Positions 47,920-57,426 of a stretch of DNA of 64,000 nt are shown piece by piece (within the stretch, counting starts at the first letter, position 1; each line of letters begins with the position of its first letter). This DNA comes from Thecamonas trahens ATCC 50062 (lineage: Eukaryota; Apusozoa; Apusomonadida; Apusomonadidae). Under the pieces are notes generated by a model. That model saw only the letters and a list, made by a program, of their open reading frames with translations, did no database searches and was not told the origin of the DNA. The translations under genes were made by a program, and so were the position numbers. The stretch lies in the NCBI RefSeq assembly GCF_000142905.1, contig NW_013657641.1, positions 160,321 to 224,320 on the forward strand. Direction: 5' to 3'.

Positions 47920-49569
47920 ATGTCCGAGGGAGAGTCAGGACGGAACAAGGGACGGAGCATGCCTGGTGTGGAGCCCATGGTGCGGGCGGAGCCGTCGCGT
48001 TGGCTCGAGCCGCACGGGTGGGTCTGGCTCTCGGGCGAGAATGAGTACGTCCGGGTGGCCGACACATGGCTGGCGGTGCCTGGCGGCGGCATGGCGGTCC
48101 TCGCCCACAAGTTCCGCCCGGTGGAGACGCTCAACTCGGGCAAGATGCGGAACCACATGTTCCGATGCCCATGCTGCCCGGTCACGGCTCCGCGCAATAT
48201 GGGCCGCCACATCAAGACCCATCACATTAGAAACAACCGCCTGGTCATCACCGATCACGAGCATCATCTCCTCGATCCCACACCCACCACCGCCGGCAAG
48301 TCCAAGACCTCCTCGCACGACATCCTGCTGTGTGTCGAACAGGCTCGTGCACTCGCCGGCTTGCCCACCGCGGCTCCGTTGCCGCAGCGCCCGTCGCTTC
48401 ATCTCGACACGTTTCCGTTTGACCTCGCCTTTGACGACGAGCCCGTGCCTGTCCGCGCCAGCCATACTCCGGCCTCGCTCTCGGTCACGCCCATTCCCTC
48501 CATGGAGCTCTCGCTGGCCCGTGGCTCGGCGTCATCGAGTGCTCCACCGTCTGGCCTCTCGGCCTCGGCCTCGACGTCGACGGCCTCGCACGCCGCACCG
48601 CCGCACTCGTCGCTCCTCCTCGACTTTCACGATCTGGATCCGCTCTTCAAGTTTGGCGATCACTCGGCGCTGCCGCGCGGTCTCGCATCCATGGGCTATC
48701 CGACCGAGGCGCCGCCGGTGGACTGGACCTTCTCGGCCGAGCTGGATCCGCTGCCGCTGGCCATGGCCACTGTCCCGTCGTCGCCGGGCGAGCCGACCTT
48801 TGACGCGCCCGAGACAAGCCGGTTTGTCGACGCCTCGCGCCCGGGTGAGCTTGCATCCGCTCTCGACCGCATCGCGTCGGGCGCCGGACATGCACAGAGC
48901 CCAGTCCGGGTGCGACTGACAGCGTCGCAGCCGACTGTCCGCGCGCGTGTGGTTGTTGCCGTCGCACGCGCTGTTGCCGCATCGGGTGCCACGCTGGAGG
49001 CTATCTCGTCGCAGCTGGCGGGCGACTCGCGGCGGATGTATGTGTGCGTCGACATCGGCCCGCCACTTGCCCGCCCTGCCGCGCTTGCCGCCGCGCTCAC
49101 CAGCATTGCGGCCGGCAATCTGGAGGCAGACATTGTGCCGCAAGAGCCGCCGCTACCACCGCCGGCCATCCTCGTACTACAGCGGTACGTGCTGGCCAAG
49201 ACCTGCAGCGACGGCGCGCTTGCGCACTTTGAGGCTCTGCATGCCCGGTGTGCCGCGCTCCTCGGTTGCGTCTCGGCCAAGCTGTGGCTCGAGCCGGCGC
49301 CCGGTCCGCACGCGAACGACGATACGCCGGCCAGCTACGTGCTGCTCTCTAGCTGGCGCTCGCGGAGCGCGTGGCAGCGATGGCTCGCCCAGCACAATGC
49401 CTCGCTCCTCCCTACCATTGCGCAAAGCCTTGCCGGCCCGGTCGAGACCCGCATTCTCAACTCGGGCAAACGCAAGCGCAGCGCCGACAGTCTCTCGCCT
49501 GCCGGCGGCCTCCTTGACGACGGCTTGCTGCCACCCGGCAAGCGGCGATCGCTGCTCCCACATCTGTAG
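47920..49569 (+). CDS. C2H2 zinc-finger, ACT-like and ABM-like fusion protein
   Basis: 549 residues from MSEGESGRNK; the frame remains open upstream to 47221 but that overlaps ARL2. Residues 82-102 form one C2H2 finger: C83, C86, H97 and H101 in FRCPCCPV..NMGRHIKTHH. A disordered Ser/Ala linker follows. At about 327-405 VRVRLTASQPTVRARVVVAVARAVAASGATLEAISSQL... reads like an ACT domain (the strand-turn-helix with R-x-x-V-V and I-S-S-Q) and at about 415-515 ILVLQRYVLAKTC...FEALHARCAALLGCVSAKLW...YVLLSSWRSRSAWQRWL reads like an ABM-type ferredoxin-fold domain. It ends with basic KRKRS and KRRSLLPH. I know no protein with this order. A small-molecule-sensing regulator is speculative. Confidence 0.6.
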   Translation: MSEGESGRNKGRSMPGVEPMVRAEPSRWLEPHGWVWLSGENEYVRVADTWLAVPGGGMAVLAHKFRPVETLNSGKMRNHMFRCPCCPVTAPRNMGRHIKTHHIRNNRLVITDHEHHLLDPTPTTAGKSKTSSHDILLCVEQARALAGLPTAAPLPQRPSLHLDTFPFDLAFDDEPVPVRASHTPASLSVTPIPSMELSLARGSASSSAPPSGLSASASTSTASHAAPPHSSLLLDFHDLDPLFKFGDHSALPRGLASMGYPTEAPPVDWTFSAELDPLPLAMATVPSSPGEPTFDAPETSRFVDASRPGELASALDRIASGAGHAQSPVRVRLTASQPTVRARVVVAVARAVAASGATLEAISSQLAGDSRRMYVCVDIGPPLARPAALAAALTSIAAGNLEADIVPQEPPLPPPAILVLQRYVLAKTCSDGALAHFEALHARCAALLGCVSAKLWLEPAPGPHANDDTPASYVLLSSWRSRSAWQRWLAQHNASLLPTIAQSLAGPVETRILNSGKRKRSADSLSPAGGLLDDGLLPPGKRRSLLPHL

Positions 49570-49613
49570 CTGGTAATTGATTCACAAGCACAAACTCTAT
49601 ACACACTTTCAGC

Positions 49614-51463
49614 TCAGGCGCGCGGACGACCCGTCGACGGCCGCGGCTTGGACGGTGGCCGCGGGACGAGTGCGTCGCCGGCCCCAGCAGCCTGGTGCGT
49701 CGTCGAGGCTGCTGCCGCCGGCTTGACTGCCGACGCTCGTCGCCGTGGCGCAGCGACAATCCGCGGCGAGGGCGGCTCGGCCGAGGCCTTTGGTCCGGCG
49801 GGTGCGACGGGTGCGGCGTGTGCGGCCGGTGCGGCTAGGTCGCTAGCAGGGCCAGCTGGGCGGGCATGCTTTCCGGCCTGCGAGCGGAGGATGGAAGCCC
49901 GGAGACCACCGCCGGCAGCGCCGGCTGCGGTCGAGGGGCGGATGGTGGAGCGGTTGGAGCGGATGATCTTGGACACCAAGTGCTCGCGGACAGTGAGCGG
50001 GGTCTCGTCGCCGGACTCGGCGTCGTCGATGGTGAGCGGCTCGACGGGCGGCATGGGCATGTTGGTGGTAGCAGCAAGGACGCGAGCGGAACGGGTGTTG
50101 AGCTCGTCGATAACCCGGTCGATCTCCTCGAGTGTCAGCTCGGGATTCTCGCGGATCATCCGATGGATCTCTTCGCGGGCGTGCTCAAACTCGAGGCCGT
50201 TGAGCTTGAGCTGCTGCCGGAGGTTGTACTGGTCGACGCGACGCTTCTCGATCTGCACCAGCTTGTTGGCAAACGAAGTGGTGACTGCCTGGCGCTGCTG
50301 CCAGCGGCGCTCCTCGAGCGTTTTCATCCGCTCTTGCTGGCGGGCCTTGGCGGCCTGGACGCGGTCGACGTGGCGGGCAACCCGCTCACGGCGGGCGGCC
50401 ATGCGCGCCGACTTGCGCCGCTCAGCGGCGTCGGTCCGTGCCTCCAGCGAGGCAAGCAGGCGCTTGTTGCGCTCCTCGGCAAAGCGAGCAATGGCCTGCT
50501 TCCGTTCCGCCATCGGCATGTCGTCCGGCAGCTGCAGCGCATCATCCTCGAGGTCAAAGCCTGAGTTCTCGGTCGAGCCCGGGTGCCCGCCCTGGGCGTC
50601 GCGGATCCGCCGCAGCGTCATGTTCTTGTAGTGCTTGAGCTTCTCGTTCCGCGCCAGCTGCTTGAGATACCGGAGCGAGGCCCAGCGGCGGCGTTGAATC
50701 TGCGCAATGTCAATCGGCCGCGGCGAGCGGGTGTAGCAGGGCGAGCGTGGGCCATGGCGAACAAAAGGACTCGCTTGGGGAGGAGCATCTGGATTTCGTC
50801 GGGCACCACGCCCGACGGTGCCGCTGGATCGTGGCTCCCAGGCAGCGGCGCCCGCCCGTGCCGCCCGTGCCGCCCACGGACCGACGCCCGAACCTGCTTG
50901 TTCCGCTCCCTGCCGGTCTGGTTCTCGGCCTCGATGTGCCGCGAGAGCATGGTGTGGAGGACCGGATTCGAGTCTCCGTGGGCATGCGCGTCGCGGACGT
51001 GGATGTCGGTGACGACGCCGTCGCGGCCGCCTGTCGCCAGCGACATGACAACACCGGCTGTGCTTGGCCGCCGGGAGCCCAGCCCGGCCTCGCGCCGCTC
51101 CTTGCCGGCGCTGCCCGTCCGGCCTGACGAGGTCCACACTCGCGACGTGGTCGAGCCGAGGACGCCGCGGCCAAACATGGCGTCGCCGTAGTCGTCCGAG
51201 AGCCGGAACTTGATCAGCCTGCCGTTGCGCGGCTCGTCGCCGCCACCAGCCCCGCCGCCACCGCCGCCCTTTCGCGACCGCGCGGTCTCATCGCCGCGCC
51301 CGCCGCCATCGCCGCCATCGCCGCCATCGCCTCCGCCGCCCGCAGGCTCGGCCAGCGACGCCCCTGAGCCGCCTCCGCGCACAACGCGCGACTTGCTCTT
51401 GCGCATGGTCGCCGACCTGTTCCGCGACGAGTTGAGCTTTCCTCGTGACGCTGCCGGGTGCAT
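49614..51463 (-). CDS. Long coiled-coil protein with a one-base frameshift
   Basis: The N-terminal frame from MHPAASRGKL is Gly/Ser/Arg-rich, with RLIKFRLSDDYGDAMFGRG as its most ordered part, and runs to DEIQMLLP. At the GGGG run 50777-50780 one additional base joins it to PQASPFVRHGPRSPCYTRSPRPIDIAQIQ. The second frame is helical: RRRWASLRYLKQLARNEKLKHYKNM, an acidic FDLEDDALQLPDDM patch, then a basic coiled coil with RKQAIARFAEERNKRLLASLEAR and a C-terminal Ala/Pro tail. Total 616 residues if joined. No family is recognised; the second part recalls centrosome or flagellar helix-rich proteins, which is only a feel. Whether both frames belong to one gene is less certain than for the other frameshifted genes. 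Confidence 0.55.
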
Positions 51464-52038
51464 GGCCAGCTCTGCGTCGGTGCGAGTGCGGTGGGTATGG
51501 CCGTGGCCGCGGCCGTAGTCGTGGTCGTTGCCGTGGGGCAACAGTGCTCGGTGAGGCAGTTGGAGCCATCGATGAATGCCATGCTAACATATTGATGAAT
51601 GCCATGCTAACACATCGATGAATGCCATGCTAGCACATCGATGAATGCCATGCTAACACATCGATGAATGCCATGCTAACACATCGACGATAACCATTGA
51701 CGAGACTCACTTGGTATCGCAAGCCGTAGATCCCCCTCCCCCCTGCTCCCCCCCCCCCCCCCCCTCCCCCTCCCCCCCCCCCTCTCTGGCTAGTGCGGCA
51801 AACAACTCGTTGCCACCGCCGACCTGCCCTCATTCGAGCAGACTTTTCTTCGTCCGGAGGTGCGTTACGAAATGCGGGCGACGTTCCCTAGCTACTGGTG
51901 CAGGAGGGGAGGGGAGGGGGGGGGAGGGGGGGGGGAGGGGGAGGGGGGGAGGGGAGCAGGGAGAGGGATCTGTCGGTGCTGCTAGTGGTGGTGGTGGTGG
52001 TGGTAGTCACCCAGGGGGGGGACTTGCACCTGGGCGGT

Positions 52039-52070
<32 letters not shown>

Positions 52071-52248
52071 TGACGGTGGCGGTGACGGTGGCATGAGGTT
52101 GTCGCAGTGGTGCCAGCAAGTAAATGATCCTTTTTGGTGGTGCGGGACGGGGACGGCAAGGAGAGAGGCGAGGGCGGGAAGGGGCGGGAAGGGCAGGGTC
52201 GAGTCGGGTCACTTACAGCTGGAGGAGGAGAGGGGGGTTAGATTGAGG
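51464..52248. promoter_or_regulatory. Divergent promoter with 23-base repeats, C/G tracts
   Basis: 785 bases between the coiled-coil gene and the subtilase gene. It holds a 23-base minisatellite (51568-51682), a C-rich tract (51738-51782), G-rich DNA (51900-51965), and a (GGTGGC)n-like stretch at about 52037-52092. The frame upstream of the subtilase start through this DNA is low-complexity glycine and rejected. Confidence 0.55.
51568..51682. repeat. 23-base tandem repeat, 5 copies
   Basis: Unit about CATCGATGAATGCCATGCTAACA with at most two changes between copies. It is AT-richer than its surroundings and stands 105 bases upstream of the minus-strand coiled-coil ATG. Confidence 0.9.
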
Positions 52249-55200
52249 ATGACGAACAAGGCAGCAGCATTAGCTGCTGTAATGCTGGTGCTGGCCCTTG
52301 CGGGGCTTGGGGCGGCCCAGACGGGACGTGGCCACTTTAGCCTGCGTCACATCGAGAGTGCTGATACGGTGCATCTGCGGACGGGCCCGATTGTGACGAC
52401 CAAGCACGCGCCGTCGCTGGAGCTGCGGTCGTCGGTGCATGCGGCGCGGGCTGTGGCTAATGTGCATGGCCACTCTGACGGGTACGGCCAGTACCTTGTC
52501 CATCACGTTGGGCCAGTGACGCCCGAGTCGCGCGCGTCTGTCGAGACGCACCTCTCGTCGGGCTCGATGGCGTACTTTCCGCACAATACCTGGCTTGTGG
52601 TGGCGACTGCCGAGGAGATGGCCGCGATCTCGCACGAGCCCGTGGTCCTCTGGATCGGCGCGTACAAGCCCGAGTACCGGATGCACCCGCATGTGACCGA
52701 CGTGGTGATGGCGCGGGCGGCGACCAAGGCGTGCACCTCGGAGCACGTGCTCCTTGCCGACGTCCACTACGAGCTTGTGGAGGCCGGCACGGTCGACATC
52801 CACGAGGTGGCGGCCGAGGTCTCCGCGCGCGTGGCGGCCGAGGTTCCTGGTGCGAGCGCGCAGGCTGCGGGCTCGTCCCTGGTCAGCATCTCTGTCCCGT
52901 GCGGCTCGCTCTCTGCGGCAGCTGCGGCGACCGCCAGCCATCCGCTGGTCCGGTGGGTGGAGAACCGCGAGGTGTTTGAGACCAAGAACGAGTACGCCAA
53001 GCCGCTGACGCAGACGTTCCAGTCGAACCCGACGTCGACGGCGGCCAAGCCGTTCTACTCGCTCTCGCCGCCGCTCGACGGGACTGGCCAGGTTGTGGGC
53101 GCGGCCGATACCGGGCTGGACACCTCCAACTGCATGTTCTCGGACACGACGGTGACAACGCCTTACAACACGGTCAACACGGCCCACCGCAAGGTGGTGC
53201 AGTACATCTCGGCGCAGACGAGCCAGTCGGAGACGTTTGAGGACGAGACCGGTGGCCACGGGACCCACGTCGTGGGCTCGATTCTGGGCAACCCTCGGAG
53301 CGGCGCGACCAACGCTGGGGCGATCACCAAGTACTCTGGCATGGCGTACAACGCCAAGGTTGCCTTCTACGACTTTGGCATCTCCGGTGGCCGGCTGTTG
53401 AGTGTCTCCGCCAAGGACGACATCTTCCCGCCGGCTTACGACTCGGCCAACGCCCGCATCCACTCCAACTCGTGGGGCGCGGTCAACGACCCGGGCGCAT
53501 ACACGCTCTCGTCGCAGGGCGTCGACGAGTACACCTGGGCGCGCAAGGACTTCCTCCCGCTCTTTGCCGCCGCCAACGATGGCTCGGAAGGCCTCACCTC
53601 GGTCCGGGCCCCGTCGACGTCCAAGAACTGCATCTCAGTCGGCGCGTCTATGAACGCGTGGGAGGCCGAAGCCGACAAGATTGTCCGCACTGAGTTTGAC
53701 ATCAGTATTCCTGCAGGCTCGACGACGGCATACATTGCCGCCTTTGGCGCCCGCTCGTTCAACTCGCCGCTCACGGGCACCTACTACTCGGCGCAGACCT
53801 CGTGCTCGTCGGCCTCTTCGTCGGCCTCTGGCAAGATTGCCCTCGTCTCCGTCACTTCGGCCTGCGACGTGACCGTCCAGGCCAAGAACCTGCAGGACAA
53901 GGGTGCCATTGCCGTTGTCTTCTTCTACCCCTACACCCGGCTTCCGGGTGAGTCGTCGACAGTCACCATCCCGGTGGTCTCGGTCGCCGAGTCGCTCGAG
54001 TCGGACTTCCGCGGTGCTGATGGGGCGTCGGGTACCATTTCCAAGCAGTCGTCGCCCAACTACTCGAGCGACTTGTCCAAGGGCAAGAACAACATGGCGT
54101 GCTTCTCGTCGCGTGGACCTACGCTCGACGGCCGGTACAAGCCAGACATGACTGCGCCGGGTGACCCGTCGCTCTCGGCGTACTCGAACGGAGCGTCGAA
54201 CACCGAGATCTGCGGTGATGAGGCAATCTTCCCCATGTCGGGCACGTCGATGGCGACGCCGACGCTTGCCGGCGTTGCTGCCCTCGTTCGCCAGTACTAC
54301 GTCGACGGCTACCACCCGACCGGGTCGGTCGTGTCCGCCAACCGCATGGCGTCGCCGACGGCGGCTCTGATCAAGGCCACGCTCCTCACGGGTGCCATCG
54401 GACACACCGGCCGGGTCGACACCAACTCGGACTGCTCGTCGTCAGGCACGAAGCGCAACTTTGCGGACATGTCGCGCGAGGAGAAGCGCTACTACGAGGG
54501 CTACGGCCACGTGCAGCTTGACCAGGTCTTGGTTCAGTCGTCGGGCTCCCGCAAGACGGTCGTCTTTGACGAGAAGACCGGGCTCACCACCGGCAACGCC
54601 AAGCGCTTTTGCTTCACCGCCGGCTCGACGCTCGACTTCCGGGCCACGCTCGTGTGGACCGATGCGCCGGGCTCGGCTGCGTCGACCAGCGCGCTTGTGC
54701 AGGACCTCGACCTCTCGGTCGTGTACGGCACAAACACCGTGGTCATGGGTAACGAGAAGATCGATACCAAGTCGAACAAGCCCATTGTCGACGGCACGAA
54801 CAACGTCGAGCAGGTGACCGTTGCTGGCTCCTCGGTCACGGGCTCGATCGGTGTCACTGTCGCCGCGTACAACACGCCGCAGGGTGCCCAGCCGTACGCG
54901 CTCGTTGTCACCGGTGACAACGTTGCCGCCGCCGCCGACACGGCCTGCTCCTCGCTCTGCCCCGCGGGCTGTTCCTCGCAGGGCACGTGCCAGAACGGCC
55001 GCTGCAAGTGCAACGCCGGCTTTGCCGGCGCTGACTGCTCCATCTCGGTCACGCCCATTACCGTCGGTGCTGCCAGCTCGGTCTCGGCCTCGCTCAACAC
55101 CGACGGCTGGATGTTCTACTCGTTCTCCCCCGACACCTCCACGGGTCTCGACGTCAAGTTCACCGTCTCGGTCTCCCAAGGCGTCCCAGTCTTTATGGCC

Positions 55201-55524
55201 GAGTCCGGCGAGTACCCGACCTTTGGCTCGGCGTCGGACGTGCTCAACTGGTGCTCGTCGTGCTCACAGTCGACCGTCGATGGCTCGCGCTCTCGCTCGG
55301 TCACCTTCTGGGTCCGCAAGGAGAACCTGGTCACCGGCACGCAGCACTACGTCGGCGTCTACGCCTACCCTTACGCCAAGTACTCGTACTCATCGTCCTC
55401 GGTCTCGCTCTCCTTCACCACCGAGTACGCCGAGTACACCGGCGCTGCGGCCTCGTCGGCCCCCGCCCTCTGGGCCGTCGCCCTCGGCGCCCTCGTCGCC
55501 CTTGCCATGGCGATCATGGCGTAA
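52249..55524 (+). CDS. Secreted subtilisin-like serine protease with EGF-like module
   Basis: 1091 residues. A signal peptide MTNKAAALAAVMLVLALAGLG starts the protein. The prodomain follows, then the S8 catalytic triad: Asp287 in AADTGLD, His337 in GGHGTHVVG and Ser667 in GTSMATP, with oxyanion Asn443 in AAANDGS. About 200 residues between the Asn and Ser include a PA-like insert (KGAIAVVFFYPY). Residues about 899-933 form an EGF-like module (CSSLCPAGCSSQGTCQNG..CKCNAGFAG). The last 20 residues APALWAVALGALVALAMAIMA are hydrophobic with a small-residue stretch before them, fitting a GPI anchor or C-terminal membrane segment. Family order resembles TagA/kp43 subtilases. It probably digests protein outside the cell or in food vacuoles. 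Confidence 0.9.
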   Translation: MTNKAAALAAVMLVLALAGLGAAQTGRGHFSLRHIESADTVHLRTGPIVTTKHAPSLELRSSVHAARAVANVHGHSDGYGQYLVHHVGPVTPESRASVETHLSSGSMAYFPHNTWLVVATAEEMAAISHEPVVLWIGAYKPEYRMHPHVTDVVMARAATKACTSEHVLLADVHYELVEAGTVDIHEVAAEVSARVAAEVPGASAQAAGSSLVSISVPCGSLSAAAAATASHPLVRWVENREVFETKNEYAKPLTQTFQSNPTSTAAKPFYSLSPPLDGTGQVVGAADTGLDTSNCMFSDTTVTTPYNTVNTAHRKVVQYISAQTSQSETFEDETGGHGTHVVGSILGNPRSGATNAGAITKYSGMAYNAKVAFYDFGISGGRLLSVSAKDDIFPPAYDSANARIHSNSWGAVNDPGAYTLSSQGVDEYTWARKDFLPLFAAANDGSEGLTSVRAPSTSKNCISVGASMNAWEAEADKIVRTEFDISIPAGSTTAYIAAFGARSFNSPLTGTYYSAQTSCSSASSSASGKIALVSVTSACDVTVQAKNLQDKGAIAVVFFYPYTRLPGESSTVTIPVVSVAESLESDFRGADGASGTISKQSSPNYSSDLSKGKNNMACFSSRGPTLDGRYKPDMTAPGDPSLSAYSNGASNTEICGDEAIFPMSGTSMATPTLAGVAALVRQYYVDGYHPTGSVVSANRMASPTAALIKATLLTGAIGHTGRVDTNSDCSSSGTKRNFADMSREEKRYYEGYGHVQLDQVLVQSSGSRKTVVFDEKTGLTTGNAKRFCFTAGSTLDFRATLVWTDAPGSAASTSALVQDLDLSVVYGTNTVVMGNEKIDTKSNKPIVDGTNNVEQVTVAGSSVTGSIGVTVAAYNTPQGAQPYALVVTGDNVAAAADTACSSLCPAGCSSQGTCQNGRCKCNAGFAGADCSISVTPITVGAASSVSASLNTDGWMFYSFSPDTSTGLDVKFTVSVSQGVPVFMAESGEYPTFGSASDVLNWCSSCSQSTVDGSRSRSVTFWVRKENLVTGTQHYVGVYAYPYAKYSYSSSSVSLSFTTEYAEYTGAAASSAPALWAVALGALVALAMAIMA

Positions 55525-55701
55525 CTCTACAGTCAACTGTTGTACTTCAAACAAACAATTTTCCTGCACCATCGTGTGGCGTGCTTGGGCATGCAGGTTG
55601 TGGTGCGCCTGCTGGGTGCGCGGCGGGTGGTGGCGTCAGGCGTCGGGCGCCGGCCACTTGTCGCTGCCGGAAGGGCAAGAGCAGTCACCCAAGCAAGACA
55701 T

Positions 55702-56217
55702 ATGCGAGCAGAAGAGGCTGCGTGGTTTGTGGTAGTGTCTGCGCTGTGGGGCATGACCAATCCGCTGCTCAAAGCCGGCTCCAAGGGGTATGCCCGGCGA
55801 GCAAGTGAGGGGAAGCGAGAGAGGGAGGGGAAGAGCCGGTGACTCACCGGCGATCGGGGGGCGTACTGGGTCGGCGATCGGGGGCACCGGGGGGGGGAGG
55901 GGAACAGAGTCGAAGATGTGGCGCCGTACGGGTGGGCTGGTCCGCTCGGTGGCTGGCTGGCGCAGACGGTGTTTCTCCTCACCCGATGGCAGTACGTGGT
56001 CCCGTTTGCGGCCAACCAGGGCGCGTCAGCGCTGTTTCTCTACTCGCTAGGCGCAGCACCACTCTCGGTTGCTGTTCCGCTCACCAATGCCCTCACGTTT
56101 GCCTTTACCGCCGCCACGGGATGGGTGCTGGGAGAGAAGATCAGCGACACGCCGATGCTGACGGCGGTCGGCATGGCGATGGTGTGCGCAGGCATTGCGG
56201 TGAGCATCACAGCGTGA
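55702..56217 (+). CDS. TMEM234: TMEM234-family small membrane protein
   Basis: Exons 55702-55787 and 55908-56217 join as AAGGG|GTATGC ... AACAG|AGTCG, giving 131 residues. FVVVSALWGMTNPLLKAGSKG corresponds to the LVAALWGGTQPLLKRASAG start of TMEM234, RWQYVVPFAANQGASALFLYSLGAAPLSVAVPLTNALTFAFTAATGWVLGEK to its helix 2-3 region, and GMAMVCAGIAVSI to its end. The family is a half-size member of the drug/metabolite transporter fold with four helices; its substrate is not known. It converges with the His-rich gene, the two stops being 7 bases apart. The 120-base intron is G-rich. Confidence 0.85.
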
Positions 56218-56224
56218 GGTTGGC

Positions 56225-57426
56225 TCACGAGCGGGTGCCACGGCCAAAGTATGACGTCGATGCTGCAAGCAGCATATTATCGGCAATCAATGACGTGGGT
56301 TGGATGGTCATGTACGGCGTCGATGACGCGGCCTCGAGCAGCTCGGCAGGCGACTCGAGAATCGACGAGAGGCTGGTGTTGTTCGACAGCGATGGCAGCG
56401 CCGACGATGGTGGCGACGACGAGCTACCGCGGCCAGATCCGCTAGTCGAACTGACGAGCGGAGTATCGTCGATGTGGCCGGGCGTCGAGTGCGCGTGCGG
56501 GAAAGCTCCCCACCGTAATTGACCTGGGTCTGTGGCATGCCCAGCGCAGAATTGCGGCGAGCCGCGCCCGAGTAGAGGTCGCTTGGCACATGGAGCGACA
56601 ACAGCATCGTCGGCGACAGCACCGAGGCTGCGGAGACTTCCAGCGAATGTGTGCCCTCCTCCTCCTGCTCCTCCGATGACGACAAGTGACTCAACTTCAC
56701 GGCGGCTGCAGAATCCCGATCACGGTGGTCCTCGGCCATAACCTGCGGCATGTCTGCCACCGAACTGGACGGCGTGTTCGGCGAGATGTGGAGTGAGGGC
56801 AGAGCGGCCGACAAGGAATTCAGGTTCCCGCTCGCGCTCGCACTTGTCATAAAGCCGTTTGCACTCTCGCTCCACGACGCGGTCTTCAGCGACTCGTGCG
56901 TAACGTGGATGGGAACGGCAGCAGGAACAGGCTGCTGTGGGCTTGTCATGGGCGCCAGCGGATGATGGGCAAGCGCATACGGGTGGTTGTAGGCAAGCGC
57001 ATGTTGATGGCCATGGACGAGGGAATGCGGGTGGCTGTAAGCGTGCGCATGCCCATAGCGATGAACGTGCGCATGGCCATGGCGATGAACGTGCGCGGTC
57101 GCCTGGCGATGAACGTGCGCGGTCGCCTGGGCCTGGGCAGCCGCCTCGGCTTGGGCAGCCGCTTCGGCTTGGGCAGCCGCTTCGGCTTGGGCAGCCGCTT
57201 CGGCTTGGGCTTGGCGTGGCTGCAGGAGGGCGGCAAGGTGGGCCTGCTCGGCTGCAAGGCCAGCACGCTCGGCAGCCACCATCTCGGCCATGGCTGCCTG
57301 CTCAGCTAGCAGCATCCGCTCGTAAGCCGCAAGCTCACGAGCCATCTGCTGGACGGCGGCGGCAAAGCCCATGGCGCCAGCCGCCGCTCCCGAGTACAGC
57401 ACCTGCCCCTCGCCTGCTGCAGACAT
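56225..57426 (-). CDS. Ala/Gln and His-repeat protein, with a one-base frameshift
   Basis: 400 residues if joined, from MSAAGEGQVLYSG. The N-terminal part is helical (ARELAAYERMLLAEQAAMAEMVAAERAG). Then come four Glu-Ala-Ala-Ala-Gln-Ala units, then a region with a His about every other residue (HVHRHGHAHVHRYGHAHAYSHPHS). The rest is Ser/Pro-rich with SLHISPN, DMPQVMAEDH and a Ser/Glu acidic patch. The frame breaks at the GGG run 56499-56501; one base restores NYGGELSPHAHSTPGHIDDTP and then a Ser-rich tail ending YFGRGTRS with TGA at 56225. The tail in that frame is more protein-like than in the other. His-rich repeats suggest metal binding or condensate behaviour. Family unknown. Confidence 0.6.
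57134..57215 (-). repeat. 18-base coding repeat inside the His-rich protein
   Basis: Four near-identical 18-base units encoding Ala-Glu-Ala-Ala-Ala-Gln, flanked by shorter (CATG)(GCGA)-type repeats that encode His-Val-His-Arg. Confidence 0.8.

Noticed and set aside
51898-52248. N-terminal extension of the subtilase
   Set aside because: The open frame upstream of 52249 is Gly-rich low complexity; the signal peptide fixes the start at MTNKAAAL.
14969-56501. Programmed -1 ribosomal frameshifting as the main explanation of the broken frames
   Set aside because: The five sites have different homopolymers and no shared slippery heptamer or obvious downstream pseudoknot; assembly undercall is simpler. 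Kept open as a finding to test.
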